DNA of 29,783 nt from Pinguiococcus pyrenoidosus (taxonomy: Eukaryota > Sar > Pinguiophyceae > Pinguiochrysidales > Pinguiochrysidaceae): NCBI GenBank assembly GCA_019677205.1, contig JAAMXY010000021.1:1-29783 (forward strand), given 5' to 3'. Position 1 is the first letter of the stretch, and each line of letters begins with the position of its first letter. This document shows positions 1-7,986 of the stretch, in pieces. Position numbers and translations under genes: made by a program. Under the pieces are notes generated by a model. It had not been told where the DNA came from. It was given only the letters and a program-made list of their open reading frames with translations, and did no database searches.

Positions 1-624
1 ATGATGTGTTCCTGCGTCGTTCGGTTGGTTTTGGCGCATTCGGTTAGGGTCGACACCCGCACGCTTGCCCAGCCACGGACGGCTTGGTCTACAAGCTCCC
101 TGGAGCTGCACCTGATGAAGGCTCAGCTGCTGGAACTCCTCCAGCACGCCGAGCATCTCTGGAGTACGGTAGAGGGCGTAGTACTGATCCCGGTTGCCTC
201 TCTCTTGTGCCGGAGTCTGCTTCCCGGGGAATTTCCCGGAGGCCTCTGTGGACGCGTGCAGCAGGTCGGTCACAAAGTGCATATCCTGGACCAGCCTTTT
301 CTTCTCCGCCTTCAGCGGCTTCAGGCGGGGCTTCGCAGCGTCCTTTTCGGCACCGAAGCAGAGATCAGCCAGGGAAAGCGAGCGCTGCTTGCCGAGCTTC
401 GCGAGCGGCGAAGCTCCCTCTTCCGCCTGTGCTTCCGTCTCTGGCCACTCGATGGCCCTAGAGGCGCTCCCGGCTTCCAGCAAGCGCTTCAAGGCGGCCT
501 GAGAACTCTTGCCGGCCTCCGCCTGCTGCTGCTGCCGCTGCATCTCGGCCGCCACACGCCTCTCGTACAGCTCTAAAAACGTGGGCGTCTGCAAGCGCCC
601 TTCGGCAGCGACCTCTGAACCCAT
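1..624 (-). CDS. Unrecognised protein, 3' part beyond the left edge
   Basis: The minus strand is open from an ATG at 622-624 to the left edge, at least 208 codons. The N-terminus reads MGSEVAAEGRLQTPTFLELY and is followed by a Glu/Gln/Arg-rich, probably helical stretch with four Gln in a row (around residues 31-34). A basic segment and a motif reading YALYRTPEMLGVLEEFQQL come near residues 150-170. No signal peptide or membrane segment is seen. A possible donor (CAG/GTGCAG) lies shortly after that motif, so the last 30 or so codons could be intronic. The gene is divergent from the LarE gene, with 237 bp between the two ATGs. I do not recognise the family. The plus strand of this stretch is also open, but it lacks recognisable motifs and is probably a shadow. 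Confidence 0.55.
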   Translation of the reverse strand, partial: MGSEVAAEGRLQTPTFLELYERRVAAEMQRQQQQAEAGKSSQAALKRLLEAGSASRAIEWPETEAQAEEGASPLAKLGKQRSLSLADLCFGAEKDAAKPRLKPLKAEKKRLVQDMHFVTDLLHASTEASGKFPGKQTPAQERGNRDQYYALYRTPEMLGVLEEFQQLSLHQVQLQGACRPSRPWLGKRAGVDPNRMRQNQPNDAGTHH

Positions 625-861
625 TGCAGCGTCCAGCTAGCGCATGCGGCGCTGAGGATCTGCCGTGGACGCCTTCCTTTCAAATTCCCCGGACCAGAGT
701 CCCGAGTCCCGGAACCCTTCCAGCCGCTCTGCACAATCCAGCGACCGTTTTCATTGACTCTTGCAAGATCGCGGGTTTCCGTCTGTCCCACCGGGCCGAT
801 CCCGCGCGAGCGCCGGCCGTTTTGGCGCCATTTTGCTGCGTTTGAATGCCTGGGAGTACCC
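625..861. promoter_or_regulatory. Divergent promoter with E2F-like TTTTGGCGCCATTTTG
   Basis: This 237-bp spacer separates the ATGs of the leftmost minus-strand gene and the LarE gene. At 820-835 it contains TTTTGGCGCCATTTTG, an almost symmetrical element with a GGCGCC core flanked by T and A runs. That matches the E2F-type consensus TTTSSCGC on both strands. The same TTTGGCGCCA 10-mer recurs in two other divergent spacers of this window. E2F binding is inferred. Confidence 0.45.
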
Positions 862-2073
862 ATGTCCAGTCGCACGGTGTTTTTGAGACGAGCGCAGCGC
901 TGCTGGCGGCCCCGACAGCGGCGCAAGCGGGTGACATGGGCGCTCGGCGAGGAAGAGAGGCCCCGCGCAGACAGCTTGGTTGAGCGTTTGCTGGCGCGCG
1001 TGCGGCAGATGGGACTGCAAAGTCGCCAGGGCGTGAACATCGTCGCGTACTCTGGAGGGGTGGACTCGTCCGTCGTGGCTGCGCTTTGCCACCGCGCGTT
1101 CCCCGGCAACTCGATCGCCTGCCTCGGCGTCTCCAACGCCGTGGCGCAGAGACAGCTACAGCGCGCGCGACAGGTGGCGAAGCACATCGGTATCCGACTT
1201 GAGGAGACTCGCACGGAGGAGGGGACGGACAGGAAGTACATTCGCAATGCCGGCGACGCGTGCTACTTCTGCAAGACACACCTGTACTCGGCCTTGAGCG
1301 CCATCTCCAAGTTCTCGGAGACGATGTCCGACCGGCAGCGCGTCCGCTTGTTCAACGGCACCAACGGGGACGACCTCCAGGACCCCACGCGGCTTGGGCT
1401 GGTGGCCGCGAGGGAGTGGGACGTCGCGAGTCCGCTGGATTCGCTGACCAAGAGTGAAGTGCGCCAAGCGGCGCGAGAGCTTGGTGGGTGCTGGCCTTGC
1501 AGGCCTTGCTGGCTCCCTTTTGTCTTTTTGCCCCTTTGGTTCGCGGTGGCTCGTTTGCTTCGCAGCGTGATGCTCACCGGCTGTGTCCTGTATGGTGTCT
1601 TGGCAACAGGTCTCCTGAATAGCGAGGATGCGGCGTCACCTTGCCTTCGCTCCCGTCTGGCCATCGGCGTGGAAGCGACGGAGCATCACCTGGCGAGGAC
1701 GGAAGCTGCCGAGCAGGCCGTCGTGCGAGCGCTCCAGCATTTTGACGCGCACCGCGAAAGTTTTGCACAGAGACACGATTTTCAAGAGCGCTTTGGCAGC
1801 GTGGGCATTCCACAAGAGATCCGATACACGCCCAGCACGAACATGCGCGTCCGAACGCTTCCAGAGCGCCACGTCATGATCGAGATCGACGACGAGCTTG
1901 TTGACCTTTGTGAGTTTTTGCTTATGTGCGATGCGGACAAGGGCGGAGGCCTCTTCTGGACCATCCGACGGCTCGGTTTCTTAGGCTGCAAGGTTGGCGT
2001 GCGCCAGTTCAAGACAGGATCGGTTGCGAGGAAGCAAACCGTAGCGCGGAAGCAAACCGTAGCGAGGAAGTAA
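862..2073 (+). CDS. larE: LarE-type ATP-dependent sacrificial sulfur transferase (PP-loop), one intron
   Basis: Exons 862-1483 and 1610-2073 give 361 residues. The PP-loop SGGVDSS (residues 64-70) marks an N-type ATP pyrophosphatase. GDACYFCK carries a Cys pair at 134 and 137. ASPCLRSR carries Cys219, which by position matches the sacrificial Cys of bacterial LarE. RRLGF...FKTGS matches the family C-terminus. LarE adenylates its substrate and donates a cysteine sulfur when the nickel-pincer nucleotide of lactate racemase is made; no larB or larC is visible here. The 126-nt intron is stop-free and in frame. Removing it restores ARELGLLNSEDAASPC, the family sequence. The first in-frame ATG is 862. 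An Arg-rich N-terminal extension of about 45 residues could be an organelle presequence. The C-terminus runs into a minisatellite (VARKQT repeats). The real substrate in a eukaryote is unknown. Confidence 0.85.
   Translation: MSSRTVFLRRAQRCWRPRQRRKRVTWALGEEERPRADSLVERLLARVRQMGLQSRQGVNIVAYSGGVDSSVVAALCHRAFPGNSIACLGVSNAVAQRQLQRARQVAKHIGIRLEETRTEEGTDRKYIRNAGDACYFCKTHLYSALSAISKFSETMSDRQRVRLFNGTNGDDLQDPTRLGLVAAREWDVASPLDSLTKSEVRQAARELGGCWPCRPCWLPFVFLPLWFAVARLLRSVMLTGCVLYGVLATGLLNSEDAASPCLRSRLAIGVEATEHHLARTEAAEQAVVRALQHFDAHRESFAQRHDFQERFGSVGIPQEIRYTPSTNMRVRTLPERHVMIEIDDELVDLCEFLLMCDADKGGGLFWTIRRLGFLGCKVGVRQFKTGSVARKQTVARKQTVARK
1484..1609 (+). other. In-frame, stop-free intron of the LarE gene
   Basis: Donor GTGGGT, acceptor GCAACAG, 126 nt, phase 1. 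Unspliced it would insert 42 residues rich in Trp, Leu and Cys in the middle of a conserved helix. Removal restores the family sequence. Confidence 0.85.
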
Positions 2074-2188
2074 ACCGTAGTAGCGAGGAAGCAAATCGTT
2101 GCGAGCAAGCAAAATCGTAGCGAGCAAGCAAATTGTTGCGAGCAAGCAAATTGTAGCGAGGAAGCAAATTGTTGCGAGCAAGCAAACC
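2023..2188 (+). repeat. 18-bp minisatellite, about nine copies, spanning the LarE stop codon
   Basis: Nine imperfect copies of an 18-bp unit such as GTAGCGAGGAAGCAAACC run from the last codons of LarE into its 3' flank. One copy has 19 bp, and 3 extra bases follow copy three. The unit length keeps frame and encodes VARKQT. The stop arises in copy three, where CAA has become TAA. Confidence 0.9.
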
Positions 2189-2407
2189 TAGCATGCTTTT
2201 TACTGCGTGTTCCCGGGCTGCTCTCAATTCTGACGGTGATGTGAAGCTCCCTCACATCACGCACGCCAGAAGCACCGGATCGTAGCATCACGTGCCGGCA
2301 GCAACGTGCCGGCAGCAACTGGCCGTCTCTCCAGACATGGCCGATCTCGCTACACAGAGCGGTACCTCTTACGAGGAAGGAGGCCACTAGGTAGCCAACA
2401 TAGTGCC
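2189..2407. other. Convergent 3' spacer between LarE and RpoT genes
   Basis: No gene is seen. The stretch holds a tandem duplication of about 14 bp (CGTGCCGGCAGCAA, near 2290-2317) and otherwise ordinary sequence. It presumably contains the 3' ends of both transcripts. Confidence 0.5.
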
Positions 2408-5400
2408 CTACGAGAAGAAGTATGTAGATTCCTCGACAACCTTAATGTCCAGGTCTCCACGCTCTGGCAACGCCGGGAAGTCGAGCTTTGCGTGTCTCCG
2501 AGACAAGGATTCCCGCAGCTCTTCAAGGATCGGCTGCGAATACAGCTCGACGAACTTCTGCCGCAGCAGTGTGTTCATTGCGTCGACGTCCGCTGCGTGC
2601 GTCCAGTAGGAATCGTGCACGGCGCAGAAGGTCAGACCCTGATCGCACATGGCCTTGCAGGTCATCAGCATGTGCGTCGAATCCAGCGAGTGCACAAAAT
2701 TTGGGGGGAAGGCCGTCCGCTGCTTGGCTCCCTTGACTGGCACGGCGTCGGAGTTCTCCACGAGCGTCACGCGGTTCAAACAGGTCTGCACTCGGTAGAT
2801 GTGGTCATTCCGGTACGGCTGCGACACGGGAAAGCCAAGCGGGGTGACCCAAGACATGGGCTGCCCATTCTCCCGTGCGCAAAGCGTGCTTGCCTCTGCG
2901 AGCCAGTCCATGATCTCTCTGGCGCTCTTGAAGAGGTTCCGAAGTGCGCTCATGGTCATCAGAGCCAAGAACTTCGCCGCGTCCTTGAGATCCTTGCTCT
3001 CCGCATTGGAGAGGATACCGCTGCCCTCCTGGAAGAGGCGCTCCGCCAACCTGTTCTTAATCTGATCTCTTGCGCCGATGAACGTCACCCCATACACAGA
3101 GGTCATCACCGTCTGCTTCACGACCTTTCGCTCCAAGTGCGGCAGCACAAGCCTCGCCAAGTAGACCTGGCGCCCCGGGTCCATCCCCCCCACTGTCGCA
3201 TCAGCGCCGTCGCCCGCGTCCCCGGCGTCGTCGCCCGCTTGAGGACCCGCCTTCTTCAACGCCTCAAGGCTGTCATCGGACATCGACGCGATCTTACTGA
3301 TCAGCCGCTTCACCTCCGCGCACACGTCTGAGTAGACGTCTTGCGGCCGGTCTTCTGGCGTCAGATTCACGGCCTTCGCTCCATCCTCATCCCGTCCCAG
3401 CGCCGCATAGTGCTGAAGGCCGTTGCAGGTGCCATCTTGATGGACCGGGACGTGGCACACGTACTCTTCAGGGCCCGCCTCGTGACGAGTGGCCTGCGCG
3501 AGCTCCCGGCAGATCGCCAGCGCCTGCCAGGGCTCGTCGGCTGTGGTCCACAGGTCTCGGTGGGGCCCCTCCGCCAAAGGATCCTGAGCCGCCATCTCGA
3601 CCGTTGGCATGACGCTGTCCACCCATGCCGCGCGCTCCTGCAAGCTTATCTTGTTCTTCCCCACCAGGTTCGCCAGGTGCACCTTGAGCCAAAACAAACC
3701 TTTGGGTCCCAGCCGCTTGCCCTCGGCAAACATCAGTAGGCCCCGACAAAGATCATCGGACATGTAGTTCAGGTGCGGCGGCACGGGATACACCCGACCT
3801 CGGAAGTCCATGTTGTGGGGAAAGTAGAACGGCACGCCATACTCCAGCATCCGCTCTGCAACCCCGAGCTTCAGCCTGTAGGTGCACCGCAGGGAGTGCA
3901 GGTTCCTGTTGTGCTGCTGCGTCCTCGATCGAAGCAGCAAGGCGTCGCGCAGGTCTTTCCCCTGCAGCGCTTCGTCCACCTCGGGCGTTGGGACATCCTC
4001 AAAGCCCGGGAGCTCGGCAATCTGGAGCTTGCGCTGCTCCGCCTGGCGAACAGTGTCGTAGACGAACTTGTTGATCCGCCACGGCACGGAGCTGAGGTTG
4101 TCAAGTCCGCTGATGACGTCGGGCATGTGGCCCCGCTGGATGGCTTCCTTGTGCGCGCGCGTCGCCCGCTCCGGTAGCCGCACGAGGGGGATCTTCGCCA
4201 TGGCGTAACCTCCATTCCAGCTCTCGAGGCGGAAAGGATCCGAGCTTGCCGGGGCTGGCGGGGCTGGTTGGGCTGGTTGGCCGCCCGATGCAGCGCCGCC
4301 CCTCCACTGGGTGTGCTGCCACCTGGCTGGCTTCACCACCATTGGGAAATGCTTTGGGCGCATGGGAATCGACCTCTCGTCGACACCTCGCAGATCCACG
4401 CTTTCCAGATCGGCGACGCCAAGCACCCTCAGCCCCTCCTCGCTGATGGAGACGTCGGAGGTCAGCAGCTTCTCGAAGTTGTCGCTGAAGATGATCCCCT
4501 TTGAGCTTTTCCTGTCGTAGTAGACGTCCGGCAGCGTCTCGGCGCTATTCTCCTCACTTCTCGAGAGCGAGGACTCGGCAACGTCCAGTAGATTGGACAG
4601 GACGAGCGCTCCTATCTTGACACGCTGCGCCGTGCTCCACTTCAGGCTGTCAGACGGGTCGACGTCATTGTCCCGGATCCCGTTCTTGATCTGAATGCGT
4701 CTGTAGACGCTTGGATTCTGGCTGCCCGGATGGCTCAGCGATGCGTCCTGTCGCAGCAGCGCGTCTACTCCTTTCTTGCCTATCTTGTCTTGCAGCGCCG
4801 CGCGGCAGGCTTCGAGGTGAAGCTCGTCTCCGATCGCCTGCACAAGGCTCTTGACCCGCACCGCCCTCCGGTGCAGCGTCTTGTCATCCAGATCCGAGAG
4901 GCGCTTGGAGAATCGAGAGAGGCACGCGTTCACGACGGCCGTTACCCCGATGGTGGCTATCTGCGAGGCGGGAATCTGCATCAACGGAAGCAGATCGCGG
5001 TCCGGCGGCCTGCGGGTGTCGAGCTCGGAGAGCGTCGCGGCCGTTCGACTCTCTAACGCGTCAAACATCGGCACCAGACGGTCGACCAGTCGCTGAGAGG
5101 AGCACGCAAGGCTCCGCGCCGCCATGTTTCGAAACTGCAGTCGGGCCTCCACCGCCTGCAAGTACTCCTCCTCGTTGGCCCTCTGGATCGCGGCCAAGCG
5201 CCGCGCCTCCTCTCGCATCTCTTCCATCCGATCGATCTCTTCATGGTGGCGCAGATCAGCCTCCTGGTTGCCAATCGCGCCGGCCACGGCGACGCCGTCT
5301 TCCTCGGCCGCCTCCTCCAGCAGCACGAGCTCGGGCCCCTCCCAGGGCTCCAGCTCCAGTCTGTCCGCGTCAAACTCCAAAACTCGCAGCAATTCTCCGT

Positions 5401-5758
5401 CGTGGAAGCTGGCAGCGTCGCTCGCGGGCTTTGGAAGCAGCGTGCGCAGGCCTTGGTGCCGATGGAAACGAAACGGCTGCTGCGTCAGCGCCGACTGCTC
5501 TGAGAACCCTCCTAGGATCGCCGCGATGTCGCTGCCCGCCTCGGCAGCACTGAGGGAAGCGGCCGCCATGGACGCTCGCGCGTCTCGAGAAGAGTGCACC
5601 CAGCGTTGCGCGCCGAGAGCAGTCCTGCGTGCGTCGGAGCTCTTGAAGTGGCGTGGACGTTTCCGCCCGGCGCGTTGGACTGGCGCCTCCCGCACGCGCG
5701 TCAGAAGAGCGCGGAGCAGCCTATGCGCCGCGCCTCTGCGGGGAGACTGGCGCAGCAT
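2408..5758 (-). CDS. T7-phage-type single-subunit organellar RNA polymerase (RpoT/POLRMT)
   Basis: One uninterrupted frame of 1116 codons from an ATG at 5756-5758. It transcribes an organelle genome, mitochondrial by default and possibly plastid. The catalytic elements are all visible: DFRGRVYP (Asp651), QDGTCNGLQHYAA with catalytic Asp775, the O-helix KQTVMTSVYGV with Lys881 and Tyr889 (same 8-residue spacing as T7 Lys631/Tyr639), AFPPNFVHSLDSTH, and VHDSYWTH with catalytic Asp1049. The end, ESTYFFS, resembles other RpoT C-termini. The first 70 or so residues are Arg/Ala/Ser-rich without acidic residues until later, which fits a mitochondrial presequence. Two low-complexity inserts stand out: Ala/Pro/Gly-rich near residue 490-510, and Asp/Gly/Ala-rich just before the O-helix. 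No intron is needed. Confidence 0.96.
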   Translation of the reverse strand: MLRQSPRRGAAHRLLRALLTRVREAPVQRAGRKRPRHFKSSDARRTALGAQRWVHSSRDARASMAAASLSAAEAGSDIAAILGGFSEQSALTQQPFRFHRHQGLRTLLPKPASDAASFHDGELLRVLEFDADRLELEPWEGPELVLLEEAAEEDGVAVAGAIGNQEADLRHHEEIDRMEEMREEARRLAAIQRANEEEYLQAVEARLQFRNMAARSLACSSQRLVDRLVPMFDALESRTAATLSELDTRRPPDRDLLPLMQIPASQIATIGVTAVVNACLSRFSKRLSDLDDKTLHRRAVRVKSLVQAIGDELHLEACRAALQDKIGKKGVDALLRQDASLSHPGSQNPSVYRRIQIKNGIRDNDVDPSDSLKWSTAQRVKIGALVLSNLLDVAESSLSRSEENSAETLPDVYYDRKSSKGIIFSDNFEKLLTSDVSISEEGLRVLGVADLESVDLRGVDERSIPMRPKHFPMVVKPARWQHTQWRGGAASGGQPAQPAPPAPASSDPFRLESWNGGYAMAKIPLVRLPERATRAHKEAIQRGHMPDVISGLDNLSSVPWRINKFVYDTVRQAEQRKLQIAELPGFEDVPTPEVDEALQGKDLRDALLLRSRTQQHNRNLHSLRCTYRLKLGVAERMLEYGVPFYFPHNMDFRGRVYPVPPHLNYMSDDLCRGLLMFAEGKRLGPKGLFWLKVHLANLVGKNKISLQERAAWVDSVMPTVEMAAQDPLAEGPHRDLWTTADEPWQALAICRELAQATRHEAGPEEYVCHVPVHQDGTCNGLQHYAALGRDEDGAKAVNLTPEDRPQDVYSDVCAEVKRLISKIASMSDDSLEALKKAGPQAGDDAGDAGDGADATVGGMDPGRQVYLARLVLPHLERKVVKQTVMTSVYGVTFIGARDQIKNRLAERLFQEGSGILSNAESKDLKDAAKFLALMTMSALRNLFKSAREIMDWLAEASTLCARENGQPMSWVTPLGFPVSQPYRNDHIYRVQTCLNRVTLVENSDAVPVKGAKQRTAFPPNFVHSLDSTHMLMTCKAMCDQGLTFCAVHDSYWTHAADVDAMNTLLRQKFVELYSQPILEELRESLSRRHAKLDFPALPERGDLDIKVVEESTYFFS

Positions 5759-6434
5759 CTCCCACCTTCGCTTCTACCGCCACTCTTGCGCCGTCATACA
5801 GCAAACCGCCTCCCACAGCCTCGCGCTTTCTCTGCACTTCGGAGGCTTGTGCGCCGTGCTCCGTTGCAAGTCGATAGCTTTGCGTTGGCACCGCGCGGTC
5901 TGCGTTGGCTCACAAAGGCTGCAGTCGCGCCGCCTGAACTGCTCGGTATGTAGGCACGCAAGAGCCGCGGATAAGTGTGAGATGGGAAGCGCTGCTTGGC
6001 ACCTGAGACGCCGGCGACGGGCGCCAGCCTCAGCCACACCACGGCATTTTCGCCTTTCCCATTTTAAACCTCTTGGGGTCCGCTTGAACAATGGCCGTTT
6101 TGCCGTGAGGGCTTGAAAAGCAACAGCGAACGCAGGATCGGCAAAGATCACTGGTTGTAAGACACGTAGTCGCATCATGATTGGAAAATCGCCATACATA
6201 ATTTCTATATTTTAGTTGGTTGTCCTATATCACATGTAAATGAAGCAACTAGAAATCTTTTAGAAATTGTTTGATATAAAATTTACAAATAATGATAAAA
6301 TATTTTCAAAAATACAGGAACCGTTTCAAGTTCGACATCCCTTGGACGTGCTTATTTCGGGCATGTGAAGTGTGGGTTCCGCCGAACGTTCTCAGCTTCA
6401 CGGAGGGCAGCCAAGGCACTCTCGCCTGGCAAGA
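5759..6434. promoter_or_regulatory. Divergent spacer between RpoT and the plastid-protein candidate
   Basis: About 676 bp without a supported gene, carrying the promoters of two diverging genes. The RpoT-proximal half is GC-rich. The distal half contains an AT-rich island (see separate entry) and an ATTGG (CCAAT box on the minus strand) near 6180. No GGCGCC element is present. Confidence 0.5.
6180..6335. other. AT-rich island in GC-rich DNA
   Basis: A block of about 155 bp is strikingly AT-rich; bases 6241-6300 contain only 11 G or C. It has A/T runs such as GATATAAAATTTAC and no open frame of interest. It could be promoter DNA, an easily unwound element or replication start, or an organelle-derived insertion. 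Confidence 0.6.
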
Positions 6435-7436
6435 ATGCAGTGCTTCCATGGCATGAGACCGCCGCGGGTCTTTCGCTGTGTTCTAGTTGCTCTTGCGGCG
6501 GTAGCGCCGAGCTCCCACTGCTTCCGGGCCGCAAGCCAGGCGGCTTCAACTTCGCAACAGAAGCACCTGCTCACGCATCCTGCCACCTTGCATCCACGGA
6601 GCCGAAGCTGCGGCCCAAGAAGAGCCATTTCCCAGGTCTCGATCGCGGAGAGCGACGCGCTTGACCTTGAGCTGCTCCTCGGCCAGTGGGCCGGCTGGGA
6701 GTGCCGCTTCTCAGGCAGCTCGGGGAGGCCTGCACCGGTCGACGCTGCGGATCTTCCGCCGAGCTTTGCAGAGTGGGGCGTACAGCTCTGGGGCTACGAG
6801 GCGTACTGCACCTGCAAGCGAGGCCCTCCCCTGGCATTGCAAGAAACGCGGATTCTGCCCGCGGAAGCCTGCGGCGTCGAGCAGCTGGCGACCGAGAAGC
6901 AGACCCGGGAGTTCGCCACACCCGTCGGCGGAACCGGGGCAGCGCTCTTGCAATGGGAATCGCAGGGACTCCGCATCGTCGTAGACGCGATCGCCGGCGC
7001 AGCAGCAATCGAAGACGCGCCGAGCCGCTGGAGGGTGCGCTCGCAGCTGCAGAGGAAAGAGGACGGAGGAGTTGCGCACGTTCAGACGCGGCTGTGGCGA
7101 GAGCGACGCGTGGATTCGGAGCCGTGGAGCAGCGAAATGGAGGCGAATCGCCTCGATGGCCGAAGCGTCACTCAAGCTGTGGCCGCAAAGTGCTTCGTCG
7201 ATGATCGAATTGCAGAGGAAGGAAGGGGCGGATCCGTCGACGAAGACGAGGCGCGGATTGTCGATTGCGCCGGGTTCTTCAGCATACGGAGGCTCCGCGA
7301 CGCGGCAGGGGAGCGAGAAGACTTCGCGCTGACGTTCTCCGACGGTGCGCGTCGGACGAGCCTCCACGTCCAACTCGATGGTCGCGGTGCACTGGAAGAC
7401 GTCAAGCTGGCGCACAAGGACGGCGGACAGAACTGA
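6435..7436 (+). CDS. Unrecognised protein with signal-peptide-plus-transit-type N-terminus (plastid candidate)
   Basis: The first in-frame ATG is 6435 (333 residues); a second ATG at 6453 would start MRPPRVFRCVLVALAAVA. From that second Met there is a basic n-region, a 10-residue hydrophobic core, a polar SSHC and then Phe-Arg-Ala-Ala-Ser. This is the signal peptide plus Phe-led transit peptide form used for complex red-lineage plastids. About 35 Ser/Thr/Arg-rich residues follow. The mature part opens with LLGQWAGWECRFSGSSG and has regularly spaced aromatic and basic residues (WGVQLWGYEAYC; RTSLHVQLDG near the end). This looks like a beta-barrel of lipocalin or calycin type (compare DUF3598-like proteins), but I cannot name the family. 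It has no intron and ends 550 bp before TOR. Confidence 0.7.
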   Translation: MQCFHGMRPPRVFRCVLVALAAVAPSSHCFRAASQAASTSQQKHLLTHPATLHPRSRSCGPRRAISQVSIAESDALDLELLLGQWAGWECRFSGSSGRPAPVDAADLPPSFAEWGVQLWGYEAYCTCKRGPPLALQETRILPAEACGVEQLATEKQTREFATPVGGTGAALLQWESQGLRIVVDAIAGAAAIEDAPSRWRVRSQLQRKEDGGVAHVQTRLWRERRVDSEPWSSEMEANRLDGRSVTQAVAAKCFVDDRIAEEGRGGSVDEDEARIVDCAGFFSIRRLRDAAGEREDFALTFSDGARRTSLHVQLDGRGALEDVKLAHKDGGQN

Positions 7437-7986
7437 CGGAAAACCCAAAAGGAAAAATGCACTTGAATCCACGTTATACTCATGTCATATAAAAAAATAA
7501 GCTGCTCTCTTCAAAAGGACTTGTGAGATTCTTGACAAACCAAGATGCCTTCGAACGTCACTGGTTTTGACATCCCATGTACAACAGCGCAATATGGCTC
7601 AAGCACTTCGCATCTGTCGCTCTGCCGATTGTATCTGTCTGCGGCACTTCGAGGAATGTTGTCCAAGCGCCCCTCTGCGACTGTTCTCCGCCTCCTTTCC
7701 TCCTCCACACCAAGCTTGGCAAGGTAGGAAGCTCATCGGAGGAGTGGGCTGGCAGTTTGATGGTCTGGCTCACCCGCTGCCGTCTCGACAATGTCCGCAC
7801 AGGCTTGGGCCCACCTTTCACTTTGAAGCGGAGCGTCCAAAGTCTGGGCTTGCGCAGAGGCGTGCTGCTTAACTTCGCCCCGCGTGATGCCACTCAGCTA
7901 CTTGCGCTAAGGTGTGGCGTGGAGCAAGTTATCGAGCCTCGAATCACCCTGAAGCTCCGGAAAACCCAAAGCCCATCGCAGTGAAG
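7437..7986. promoter_or_regulatory. Spacer upstream of TOR
   Basis: 550 bp between the plastid-protein candidate and the TOR ATG. It starts with an A-rich stretch (near 7488-7500: ATATAAAAAAATAAG) that may hold the upstream gene's 3' end. The rest is presumably TOR promoter and 5' UTR. No E2F-like core is seen. Several open frames cross it, but none has an ATG plus a recognisable product. Confidence 0.45.

Noticed and set aside
1910-1984. A second possible LarE intron with perfect GTGAGT donor and TTCTTAG acceptor (75 nt, stop-free, in frame)
   Set aside because: Removing it deletes the conserved RRLGF segment of the LarE C-terminus, and the retained length between MIEI and LGF is normal for the family. 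It could still be an alternative splice.
2306-6116. Long plus-strand open frames opposite RpoT (for example 2306-3331 and 5124-6116)
   Set aside because: They are shadows of RpoT codon bias; no domains, and the RpoT motifs on the minus strand are complete.
7511-7893. Minus-strand pair of frames that could splice into a small basic protein divergent from TOR
   Set aside because: The first frame starts directly after a stop with GTG and no ATG, and the product matches nothing I recognise.
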